13,834 nucleotides of DNA from CAKOSP01 sp964404455 (GTDB lineage Bacteria; Bacillota_I; Bacilli_A; RF39; UBA660): the NCBI GenBank assembly GCA_964404455.1, contig CAYOJY010000020.1, positions 1 to 13,834 of the forward strand, in the 5' to 3' direction. This document shows positions 7,113 through 13,024 of this stretch, piece after piece. The translations under genes were made by a program, and so were the position numbers. The notes beneath the pieces are model-generated. The model was not told where the DNA came from. It saw only the letters and a program-made list of their open reading frames with translations, and made no database searches. The first letter of the stretch is position 1. Each line of letters begins with the position of its first letter.

Positions 7113-7511
7113 TTACCAAATATAGGCAAGTACTTCGCCCCCTAACCCTTTTTCTCTTGCTTCTTTATCAGTCATTAAACCTTTTGAAGTTGAGATTATT
7201 GCAATTCCAAGTCCGTTAAGAACACGAGGAATTTCATCAGCTTTTGCGTAAACTCTCAAACCAGATTTACTAATGCGCTTTAAACCAACAATAACTCTTT
7301 CTTTTTTATCTCCATATTTTAGAGTAAGAGTAAGCTTATCACTGGTTATAATTTTTTCATATGTATAATCTTCAATGTAACCTTCATTTTTAAGTATTTT
7401 AGCAATTTCTAAATTAACCTTTGTGCCAATTACTTCAACTGTTTTATACTTCATTTGATTTGCATTTCTGATTCTTGTTAACATATCCGCAATTTTATCT
7501 TGTACAAACAT
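7113..7511 (-). CDS. rpsH: 30S ribosomal protein S8
   Basis: Primary 16S rRNA-binding protein of the central domain; in E. coli it is also the translational repressor of the spc operon. The 132 residues start with MFVQDKIADMLTRIRNANQM and include ILKNEGYIEDYTYE, GLKRISKSGLRVYAKADEIP, GLGIAIISTSKGLMTD and EAREKGLGGEVLAYIW. The last segments form the conserved rRNA-binding C-terminal domain. The length is typical. A strong AAGGAGG precedes the ATG, 15 nt after rpsN. I could not identify an S8-binding mRNA structure by eye. Confidence 0.98.
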   Translation of the reverse strand: MFVQDKIADMLTRIRNANQMKYKTVEVIGTKVNLEIAKILKNEGYIEDYTYEKIITSDKLTLTLKYGDKKERVIVGLKRISKSGLRVYAKADEIPRVLNGLGIAIISTSKGLMTDKEAREKGLGGEVLAYIW

Positions 7512-7526
7512 TTTATTTCCTCCTTC

Positions 7527-7712
7527 TTACCAACTTGATTTTTTTACACCAGGAATTTGACCTTTATTTGCTAACTCACGAAAACAAATTCGACAAATAC
7601 CATATTTTTTTAATACTGAATGTGGTCTACCACATCTTTCACAACGAGTATACGCTCTAGTACTAAATTTTGGCTCTCTTTTATTTTTAACTTTTAAACT
7701 AGTTTTTGCCAT
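7527..7712 (-). CDS. rpsN: 30S ribosomal protein S14, zinc-binding (type Z)
   Basis: Small-subunit head protein. At 61 residues this is the short zinc-ribbon form, with ligands C24 and C27 (RCERCGRPHS) and C40 and C43 (GICRICFREL), ending GVKKSSW. This form, rather than the 89-101-residue zinc-free one, is the default spc-operon copy in Firmicutes, Mollicutes and Actinobacteria. Its presence suggests zinc-replete ribosomes; the cluster holds no zinc-free paralog. The ATG follows AAGGAGG. The gene lies between rplE and rpsH as expected. Confidence 0.98.
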   Translation of the reverse strand: MAKTSLKVKNKREPKFSTRAYTRCERCGRPHSVLKKYGICRICFRELANKGQIPGVKKSSW

Positions 7713-7721
7713 TGGTCCTCC

Positions 7722-8261
7722 TTAATTTCTAAAAGGCATTCCGAAAGCCTTTAATAAGCTTTTTGCCTCTTCATCAGTTTTTGCGGTTGTGACAAATACA
7801 ATATCCATTCCGCGAATTTTAACAACATTATCATATTCTATTTCGGGAAATATTAGCTGTTCTTTAATTCCCAATGTATAATTTCCCCGACCATCAAATG
7901 CCCGTTCCGACACTCCATGAAAATCTCTAACCCGAGGAAGCGCTATTCTAATTAGTTTTTCCGCAAAATTATACATATTTTCACCACGTAATGTTACTTT
8001 AACACCTACATGTTGTCCATCACGTAATTTAAAACCGGCAATTGATTTACGAGCTTTTGTTACAACTGGCTTTTGACCAGTTATTACTGTTAAGTCATTG
8101 ATTGCTGCCGTAATAAATTTTTCATCTTTACTTCCTTCACCAACACCCATATTAATTACAATCTTTTCTAACTTAGGAACAGCCAGCACAGTTTTATAAT
8201 TATGTTCTTTTTGTAATGAAGGAATTATTTTTTCATTATATAATTTTTTAAAATTACTCAT
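7722..8261 (-). CDS. rplE: 50S ribosomal protein L5
   Basis: Central-protuberance protein that binds 5S rRNA and contacts S13 and P-site tRNA. The 179 residues match the family along their length: LYNEKIIPSLQKEHNY, VPKLEKIVINMGVGEG, ITGQKPVVTKARKSIAGFKL, REGQ-like RDGQHVGVKVTLRG, LPRVRDFHGV, DGRGNYTLGIKEQLIFPEIE, and the terminal FGMPFRN. ATG lies 2 nt after the rplX stop. Unlike nearly every other gene here it lacks a clear purine-rich site (only AAGAAAG upstream), so translation is probably coupled to rplX. Confidence 0.98.
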   Translation of the reverse strand: MSNFKKLYNEKIIPSLQKEHNYKTVLAVPKLEKIVINMGVGEGSKDEKFITAAINDLTVITGQKPVVTKARKSIAGFKLRDGQHVGVKVTLRGENMYNFAEKLIRIALPRVRDFHGVSERAFDGRGNYTLGIKEQLIFPEIEYDNVVKIRGMDIVFVTTAKTDEEAKSLLKAFGMPFRN

Positions 8262-8263
8262 AA

Positions 8264-8548
8264 TTATTTACTCGCTTTCTTAGAAGTTTCTTTTACTTCC
8301 TTTTTTTCCTTAGTTGAAGCTTTAGTTTCTTTTATTATAACTTTTACATTAGATACATGAATTGGGGCTTCTATAGAAAATATTCCACCTTTATCATTCG
8401 CCTGAGTTGGTTTAGAATGTTTTTTAATAACATTAATACCCTCTACTACAACTTTATCAACTTTTTTTAATGTTTTAATTACTTTGCCTTCTTTATTTTT
8501 ATCTTTTCCCGCAAGTATTAAAACTTTGTCTCCTACTTTTACTTTCAT
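8264..8548 (-). CDS. rplX: 50S ribosomal protein L24, with shortened C-terminal domain
   Basis: Assembly-initiator protein that binds the 5' region of 23S rRNA near the tunnel exit. The KOW motif is clear at about residues 3-30 (VKVGDKVLILAGKDKNKEGK), followed by VVEGINVIKKHSKP (34-47) and the GGIFSIEAPIHVSNV segment (54-68). The product is 94 residues, against about 100-105 in most Firmicutes. After VSNV the usual region with a TRVGYK-like motif and basic end is absent. Instead there is a low-complexity Lys/Glu/Thr/Ser tail (72-94). I saw no sign of a frameshift hiding the missing part. ATG follows AGGAGGATAT, 8 nt after rplN. Confidence 0.96.
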   Translation of the reverse strand: MKVKVGDKVLILAGKDKNKEGKVIKTLKKVDKVVVEGINVIKKHSKPTQANDKGGIFSIEAPIHVSNVKVIIKETKASTKEKKEVKETSKKASK

Positions 8549-8556
8549 ATATCCTC

Positions 8557-8925
8557 CTATAATACCTCAGGGGCTAAAGAAATAATTTTTGTAAATTCTT
8601 TTTCTCTTAATTCTCTTGCCACAGGTCCTAAAACACGTGTTCCAATTGGAGATTTATCTTCTTTAATTAAGACACAAGCATTATCAGAAAACTTAATATA
8701 AGATCCATCTTCACGTCTAACACCCGCTACACTTCGAACAATAACAGCTTTTACAATTTTACCTTTTTTAATAGCTGCATTTGGTAAAGCTTTTTTTACT
8801 GTACCAACAACTGTATCGCCAATGTTACCAGATTTAACGAATGAACCACCTTCAACTCTAATTACTAAAATTTCCCGTGCTCCACTATTATCCGCTACTT
8901 TTAATCTTGATTCTTGCATTACCAT
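8557..8925 (-). CDS. rplN: 50S ribosomal protein L14
   Basis: Large-subunit protein at the subunit interface (bridge B8), next to L19; it is the docking site of the silencing factor RsfS in other bacteria. The 122 residues contain QESRLKVADNSGAREILVIR, GNIGDTVVGTVKKALPNAAI, KKGKIVKAVIVRS, REDGSYIKFSDNACVLI and GTRVLGPVARELREKEFTKI, all diagnostic. The length is canonical. ATG at 8925 is preferred over the in-frame ATG two codons later, because AGGAGGT lies 7 nt upstream and it aligns with the usual N-terminus. It is the first gene of the spc section. Confidence 0.98.
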   Translation of the reverse strand: MVMQESRLKVADNSGAREILVIRVEGGSFVKSGNIGDTVVGTVKKALPNAAIKKGKIVKAVIVRSVAGVRREDGSYIKFSDNACVLIKEDKSPIGTRVLGPVARELREKEFTKIISLAPEVL

Positions 8926-8937
8926 AAATAATACCTC

Positions 8938-9195
8938 CTACAAAATAACAGCTTTTTTTAGAACTTCAACTAATTCATATCTTTTAGTTTTAGATATTGG
9001 TTTTGTCATTCTAATTTTTACTGTATCTCCCACACCGGCAGTATTGTTTTCATCATGAGCAGCGTATTTTTTGGAATATTTAACTCTTTTGCCATATAAT
9101 GGATGCTTTTTATAAGTTTCAATTACAACAGCAATAGTTTTATCACACATAGCACTTACAACAGTGCCAATTAATTCACGTTTTGCTTCATTCAT
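8938..9195 (-). CDS. rpsQ: 30S ribosomal protein S17
   Basis: Primary binder of the 5' domain of 16S rRNA, with an OB fold. The 85 residues have RELIGTVVSAMCDKTIAVVI, the HPLYGKRVKYSKKYAAHDE loop, VGDTVKIRMTKPISKTKRYE and a short hydrophobic end. The length is typical. Start: the stop of rpmC overlaps as TAATG, behind GGAGGT. Another ATG a few bases upstream in the same leader is out of frame and hits a stop after four codons. It is the last gene of the S10 section. Confidence 0.98.
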   Translation of the reverse strand: MNEAKRELIGTVVSAMCDKTIAVVIETYKKHPLYGKRVKYSKKYAAHDENNTAGVGDTVKIRMTKPISKTKRYELVEVLKKAVIL

Positions 9196-9398
9196 TATTC
9201 ATTACCTCCAGCGATTTGTCTTTCTTTTAAGATTGTTTTCATTCTCGCAACATCTTTTCTTAATTTATTAAGCTCAACTGGTTTTTCTAAAGTTCCAGTT
9301 GCATGTTGCATTCTTTTTGTAAATAATAATTCCTTTGTAGAAATTATTTTTTTATTTAGTTCTTCACTTGATAAATTTCTTAATTCTTTAATTTCCAA
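9195..9398 (-). CDS. rpmC: 50S ribosomal protein L29 (TTG start)
   Basis: Two-helix protein at the tunnel exit, near the docking sites of trigger factor and SRP. The protein reads (M)EIKELRNLSSEELNKKI, continues through LLFTKRMQHATGTLEKPVEL and ends RKDVARMKTILKERQIAGG(NE), about 67 residues, a normal L29 length. Upstream in frame are two GTG codons (9410 and 9407), but both lie inside an almost perfect binding site, AAGGTGGTGA. The TTG at 9398 sits 5 nt after that site and gives the usual L29 N-terminus, so I choose TTG. The gene overlaps the end of rplP by 11 nt, and its stop overlaps the rpsQ start. Confidence 0.93.
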   Translation of the reverse strand: MEIKELRNLSSEELNKKIISTKELLFTKRMQHATGTLEKPVELNKLRKDVARMKTILKERQIAGGNE

Positions 9399-9819
9399 GA
9401 GAATCACCACCTTTTTCTTTTTTTATAAATTTAGTTTTAACAGATAGTTTATGAGCCGCTAAGCGTAGAGCTTCTCTTGCAATAGTTTCATCGATATTTC
9501 CTACTTCAAAAAGTATTTTACCTTCTTTTACTACTGCCACCCATTCTTCAACAGATCCTTTTCCTTTACCTTGACGTGTTTCTAAAGGCTTTTTAGTTCT
9601 AGGCATGTGCGGAAACACATTAATATATACATTTCCTCCCCGTTTCATATAACGAGTCATTGCGATACGTGCTGCTTCAATTTCTCTAGCACATATCCAA
9701 CCGCCTTCTAATGCTTTTAAACCAAAATCGCCAAAATGTAATTCTAAATGACCTTTAGATTTACCTTCATAACTTATTCGATGACTTTTACGATATTTAG
9801 TTCTTTTGGGCATCAACAT
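9388..9819 (-). CDS. rplP: 50S ribosomal protein L16
   Basis: Late-assembly large-subunit protein by the A-site tRNA elbow and 5S rRNA. The 143 residues start MLMPKRTKYRKSHR and contain FGDFGLKALEGGWICAREIE, AARIAMTRYMKRGGNVYI, the GKGKG loop (84-88), VEEWVAVVKEGKILFEVG and AREALRLAAHKLSVKTKF. The identity is clear. Around the functional loop some typical residues differ (FPHMPRTKKP at 69-78, TRQGKGKG with Gln at 83 where Met is usual). ATG at 9819 lies 9 nt after AAAGGAGG. It overlaps rpsC by 23 nt, so its first codons are read in two frames. Confidence 0.98.
   Translation of the reverse strand: MLMPKRTKYRKSHRISYEGKSKGHLELHFGDFGLKALEGGWICAREIEAARIAMTRYMKRGGNVYINVFPHMPRTKKPLETRQGKGKGSVEEWVAVVKEGKILFEVGNIDETIAREALRLAAHKLSVKTKFIKKEKGGDSLGN
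9404..9413 (-). promoter_or_regulatory. Ribosome binding site that sets the rpmC TTG start
   Basis: AAGGTGGTGA on the minus strand differs from the ideal AAGGAGGTGA by one base and lies inside the last codons of rplP. It covers the two GTG codons that would otherwise be the first in-frame starts of rpmC, and leaves a normal spacer to TTG at 9398. Confidence 0.7.
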
Positions 9820-10477
9820 TAGAATCAGCCTCCTTTATATTTCTTTTTTTAGCAGGAAGGACTTCATCTTTATAAATCCATACTTTTACACCAATTTTAC
9901 CGTATGTTGTATCTGCTTCACTAAGGGCATAATCAACATCCGCTCTAATAGTATGTAGTGGAACAGTTCCCTCAGTATATCCTTCACTTCGAGCCATTTC
10001 AACACCACCTAAACGACCAGAAACTAAAGTTTTAATACCTTTTGCTCCCGCTCTCATTGTATTACGAAGAGCTCTTTTTTGGGCTGATCTAAATGGTGCT
10101 CTGTTTTCAATTTGTAAAGCAATTGAATCGGCTACCAATTTAGCATTTAAATCAGGCTTTTTTTCTTCAATAATGTTAATGTAAACTTGTTCATTAACTA
10201 ATTTACTTATTTTTTTTCTTAATTTTTCAATATCTTCGCCACCGCGACCAATTATAACCCCAGGTTTAGCAGTATATAATGTAATTTCAACCCGATCTTT
10301 TCTACGATCTATAATTGCTTTAGCAATTGCGGCATCTTTAAGGTTTTTTATAATATAATCTCTAATTTTAAGATCATTATTTAACTTAACAGCATAATCT
10401 TTATCAGCATACCAACGAGACTCCCAATCTTTATTAATGCCAAGTCTAAATCCTATTGGATTAACTTTTTGTCCCAT
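9797..10477 (-). CDS. rpsC: 30S ribosomal protein S3
   Basis: Head protein lining the mRNA entry channel, with mRNA helicase activity alongside S4 and S5. The 226 residues show MGQKVNPIGFRLGINKDWES at the N-terminus and a type-II KH domain with the GRGG loop at 77-80 (PGVIIGRGGEDIEKLRKKI). The C-terminal domain has RAPFRSAQKRALRNTMRAGA, VSGRLGGVEMARSEGYTEGT, VPLHTIRADVDYALSEADTT and GKIGVKVWIYKDEV. The length is slightly above the usual 215-220. ATG follows AAAGGAG, 3 nt after rplV. Its 3' end overlaps rplP, and the rplP binding site lies within it. Confidence 0.98.
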   Translation of the reverse strand: MGQKVNPIGFRLGINKDWESRWYADKDYAVKLNNDLKIRDYIIKNLKDAAIAKAIIDRRKDRVEITLYTAKPGVIIGRGGEDIEKLRKKISKLVNEQVYINIIEEKKPDLNAKLVADSIALQIENRAPFRSAQKRALRNTMRAGAKGIKTLVSGRLGGVEMARSEGYTEGTVPLHTIRADVDYALSEADTTYGKIGVKVWIYKDEVLPAKKRNIKEADSNVDAQKN

Positions 10478-10480
10478 CTT

Positions 10481-10822
10481 TTATACTCCTTTCCCATCAG
10501 TTACACATACAGTTATGTGACTGGTTCTTTTATCATGACGATCAACGTTTCCTCTTGATGCAAATTTAATTCTTTTATATACAGGACCCGGATTAATGTA
10601 ACATTCTTTAATATGTAGTTCATCAGCATTAGCGCCTTCATTATTAATAGCATTAGCAACTGCTGAATTCAATACTTTTAAAATCAAACTACTGGCTTTT
10701 GTATTAGTATTATTTAAAATCGCAATAGCTGTATTAATGTCTTTACCTCTAATTAAATCCATTGTCATTCTTGCTAATCTAGGTTTAATCAAAGCTTTTT
10801 TATGTATTGCATAAGTTTCCAT
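10481..10822 (-). CDS. rplV: 50S ribosomal protein L22
   Basis: Assembly protein whose long beta-hairpin lines the nascent-peptide exit tunnel beside L4. The 113 residues contain KPRLARMTMDLIRGKDINTA, the helix LILKVLNSAVANAINNEG, LHIKECYINPGP and KRTSHITVCVTDGKG. The family and length are clear. The hairpin tip (about 83-98, KRIKFASRGNVDRHDK) departs from the arginine-rich consensus and carries two aspartates, D94 and D97. ATG follows AGGAGGAAAA, 8 nt after rpsS. Confidence 0.97.
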   Translation of the reverse strand: METYAIHKKALIKPRLARMTMDLIRGKDINTAIAILNNTNTKASSLILKVLNSAVANAINNEGANADELHIKECYINPGPVYKRIKFASRGNVDRHDKRTSHITVCVTDGKGV

Positions 10823-10830
10823 TTTTCCTC

Positions 10831-11094
10831 CTATTTTTGCCCTGCATGGCCGCCATGCTTACGAGTTAATGAAAACTCTCCTAATTTATGACCTACCATG
10901 TCTTCTGTTATATAAACCGGAAGAAAATCCTTACCATTATGTACGGCAATTGTATGCCCGACAAATTCAGGATAAATAGTTGATCTTCTCGACCAAGTTT
11001 TAATAACAGTTTTTTTACTTCCTTTATTCATTTCTACAACCTTTTTCATTAATGAATCATCAACAAAAGGTCCTTTTTTTAAACTTCTTGCCAT
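10831..11094 (-). CDS. rpsS: 30S ribosomal protein S19
   Basis: Small-subunit head protein that pairs with S13 near the A-site tRNA. The 87 residues have MARSLKKGPFVDDSLMKKV, KTVIKTWSRRSTIYPEFVGH, TIAVHNGKDFLPVYITEDM and VGHKLGEFSLTRKHGGHAG, a full match to the family; it ends a few residues earlier than the common 92. ATG follows AGGAGGATAAA, 9 nt after rplB. Confidence 0.98.
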   Translation of the reverse strand: MARSLKKGPFVDDSLMKKVVEMNKGSKKTVIKTWSRRSTIYPEFVGHTIAVHNGKDFLPVYITEDMVGHKLGEFSLTRKHGGHAGQK

Positions 11095-11103
11095 TTTATC
11101 CTC

Positions 11104-11937
11104 CTATTTTTTCTTCCTTCTGCTTATAATAAGTCTCTCAGAAGCCTTTTTAGATTTACGAGTTTTACGCCCCAGCGCTGGTTTACCCCAAGGTGTTAAC
11201 GGACTTTTGCGTCCAATTGGTGTTCGACCTTCTCCACCACCATGTGGGTGATCATTTGGATTCATTGCCGAACCTCTAGTCGTTGGGCGAACTCCCATAT
11301 GACGTTTTCGACCGGCTTTACCAAGATTTATTAAACTGTAATCTTCATTTCCTACTGCGCCTACTGTTGCTCGACAAGTTCCTAAAATCTTTCTCATTTC
11401 TCCAGATTGCAAACGCACCATTACATATTTACCTTCACGACCCAAAATTTGAGCAGAAGCTCCGGCGCTACGACATAACTCGGCACCTTTGCCTGGTTTT
11501 AATTCAACACAATGAATAAAAGTACCTACTGGAATATTTTCAAGAGGCAAAGCATTTCCGGTAATAATATCGACATCCTTACCACTTTCAATAATTGTTC
11601 CAACTGTTAAATTTTTAGGAGCAATTATATATCTTTTTTCACCGTCTAAATAGTTAATTAAAGCAATATTAGCATTTCGATTCGGATCATATTCAATTGT
11701 TGCTACTCGGCCTGTAATACCATCTTTATTTCTTTTAAAATCTATAATACGGTATTTTTGTTTTGCTCCACCACCAATATGACGAACAGTCATTTTTCCT
11801 TGATTATTTCTTCCACCAGTTTTTGTTTTACTTTTTAGTAAACTCTTTTCTGGACTCTTTGCAGTAATCTCTCCATTAATCAAAGTACTCATGCCTCTAC
11901 GACCAGGGGTAGTAGGTTTATAATTTCTTACTGGCAT
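11104..11937 (-). CDS. rplB: 50S ribosomal protein L2 (left contig copy)
   Basis: L2 binds 23S rRNA near the peptidyl transferase centre and is needed for subunit association and peptidyl transfer. From ATG at 11937 the protein is 277 residues, complete by family standards: YKPTTPGRRGMSTL near the start, NNQGKMTVRHIGGGAKQKYR (44-63), RYIIAPKNLTVG (102-113), the AELCRSAGASAQILGREGKY segment, and the catalytically important region GSAMNPNDHPHGGGEG with H230 matching E. coli H229. The C-terminus is lysine/arginine-rich. Only five bases precede the ATG before the run of N, so no binding site is visible. A second, different L2 N-terminus lies across the gap, so residues 1 to about 44 may belong to another strain. 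Confidence 0.92.
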   Translation of the reverse strand: MPVRNYKPTTPGRRGMSTLINGEITAKSPEKSLLKSKTKTGGRNNQGKMTVRHIGGGAKQKYRIIDFKRNKDGITGRVATIEYDPNRNANIALINYLDGEKRYIIAPKNLTVGTIIESGKDVDIITGNALPLENIPVGTFIHCVELKPGKGAELCRSAGASAQILGREGKYVMVRLQSGEMRKILGTCRATVGAVGNEDYSLINLGKAGRKRHMGVRPTTRGSAMNPNDHPHGGGEGRTPIGRKSPLTPWGKPALGRKTRKSKKASERLIISRRKKK

Positions 11938-11942
11938 AACGT

Positions 11943-11952
11943 NNNNNNNNNN
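11943..11952. other. Assembly gap of ten N inside the L2 region
   Basis: Ten undetermined bases. Both sides encode an L2 N-terminus in the same orientation, and both carry the same 21-base stretch (11805-11825 and 11953-11973). Ten is likely an arbitrary scaffold spacer rather than a measured length. A reading frame that runs through the N from the right side is out of frame with L2 and has no meaning. Confidence 0.95.
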
Positions 11953-12085
11953 TATTTCTTCCACCAGTTTTTGATTTTGATTGAGTTAAAGATTTAGTAG
12001 GGGCACTTGTAGTTATTTCATTATTTAATAATGTAGTCATTCCCCGACGTCCACTGGTCGTTGGTTTATATTTTTTTATTGCCAT
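11953..12085 (-). CDS. rplB: 50S ribosomal protein L2, N-terminal fragment (right contig copy)
   Basis: From ATG at 12085, behind a strong AAGGAGG, 44 codons read MAIKKYKPTTSGRRGMTTLL, then NNEITTSAPTKSLTQS and KSKTGGRN before the gap. This is the normal L2 beginning in its normal place, 16 nt after rplW. It is homologous but not identical to the L2 start left of the gap (29 of 44 residues match). If the two shared 21-base stretches are overlaid, this fragment continues in frame into NQGKMTVRH of the left copy and gives a full 277-residue L2. It is most likely the true 5' end for the right-hand contig. A tandem duplicate gene is less likely. Confidence 0.88.
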
Positions 12086-12101
12086 TATTTATGCCTCCTT
12101 A

Positions 12102-12377
12102 CTATATTTCAATAGAATGACCTTCAAACAAGGTAACAATTGCTTTTTTATATGTTTTCGTCATTCCTGAGTATTTTCCAACTCTTTTTTTCTTCGGTTT
12201 GGTATTAAGAGTATTAACTGCTTTTACTTTCACATTAAAGGCACTTTCAATAGCTCCTTTAATTTGGTTTTTAGTCGCTTTCTTATCTGCTTTAAAAACA
12301 TAAACACCGCTATTTCTTAATTCCATTGTCTTTTCGGTAATTACTGGTGCTAATATAATATCACTATAATGCTTCAT
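12102..12377 (-). CDS. rplW: 50S ribosomal protein L23
   Basis: Tunnel-exit protein that docks trigger factor and SRP. The 91 residues include SDIILAPVITEKTMELRNSG, YVFKADKKATKNQIKGAIES, AFNVKVKAVNTLNTKPKKKR and YKKAIVTLFEGHSIEI, matching the family with normal length. The start overlaps the rplD stop as TAATG, behind GGAGGTG. This gene lies on the right-hand contig, so it may derive from a different genome than rpsS onward. Confidence 0.98.
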   Translation of the reverse strand: MKHYSDIILAPVITEKTMELRNSGVYVFKADKKATKNQIKGAIESAFNVKVKAVNTLNTKPKKKRVGKYSGMTKTYKKAIVTLFEGHSIEI

Positions 12378-13000
12378 TATTTAAGCACCTCCTCAATTTG
12401 TTTAACTGCTGCTTCATCTAATACTAATAAATCCGTATTAGTTAAATCATAACAGTTGATTTCATCTGCTAGAATATAACCTATATTTGTTAAGTTTCTT
12501 CCCGCTAAATATAAATTTTCATTATCTTCACTTGTTACAAACAATACCTTTTTTTCAAGTTTCAAATCTTTTAATAAATTTTTCAAGTCCTTAGTTTTAT
12601 TACTTGAAATATTAATTTCATCAAATACCACTAATTCTTTATTCAATACTTTATAAGTTAAGGCAGTTTTTAAAGCAATTCTTTTTTCTTTTTTATTTAT
12701 TTTAAAAGTAAAGTCATTTGGTTGAACACCAAAAGCAATGCCTCCGCCTTTCCATTGAACAGCCCTAATAGAACCTTGTCTAGCTCTACCAGTACCTTTT
12801 TGACGCCAAGGTTTTCTTCCTCCGCCAGCTACTTCCGCTCTGGTTTTAGTTTTTCTAGTCCCTTGACGAGTCGCATCTAATTGTAATTTTAATGCTTTTT
12901 TTAAACAATCATCGTTTACTTCAACATTCCAAATTGAATCATTTAAAGTTAAATCTTTTACTTTTTCACCTTTAAGGTTTTTAACACTTATCTTTGTCAT
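12377..13000 (-). CDS. rplD: 50S ribosomal protein L4
   Basis: L4 has a globular surface domain and a long loop reaching the exit tunnel; in E. coli it also represses the S10 operon. The 207 residues show the loop motif TRAEVAGGGRKPWRQKGTGR followed by ARQGSIRAVQWKGGGIAFGV (about 53-92), then LKTALTYKVLNKELVVFDEI and a C-terminal Rossmann-like part with VLFVTSEDNENLYLAGRNL and DLLVLDEAAVKQIEE. The length is typical. ATG follows AAAGGAATTAAA, 24 nt after rplC, the largest intergenic space in the cluster. Confidence 0.98.
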   Translation of the reverse strand: MTKISVKNLKGEKVKDLTLNDSIWNVEVNDDCLKKALKLQLDATRQGTRKTKTRAEVAGGGRKPWRQKGTGRARQGSIRAVQWKGGGIAFGVQPNDFTFKINKKEKRIALKTALTYKVLNKELVVFDEINISSNKTKDLKNLLKDLKLEKKVLFVTSEDNENLYLAGRNLTNIGYILADEINCYDLTNTDLLVLDEAAVKQIEEVLK

Positions 13001-13024
13001 TTTAATTCCTTTCTAAGTCAACAA

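Noticed and set aside
11283..11519. Plus-strand frames antisense to rplB and to other genes such as rpoA, rplF and rplN
   Set aside because: They are shadow frames of highly conserved genes, with no start signals or recognisable products.
11938..11964. An N-terminal extension of L2 reading through the N run (MEEI, unknowns, then V)
   Set aside because: It is an artefact of translating through an arbitrary gap; the right-hand bases encode L2 in a different frame from ATG 12085.
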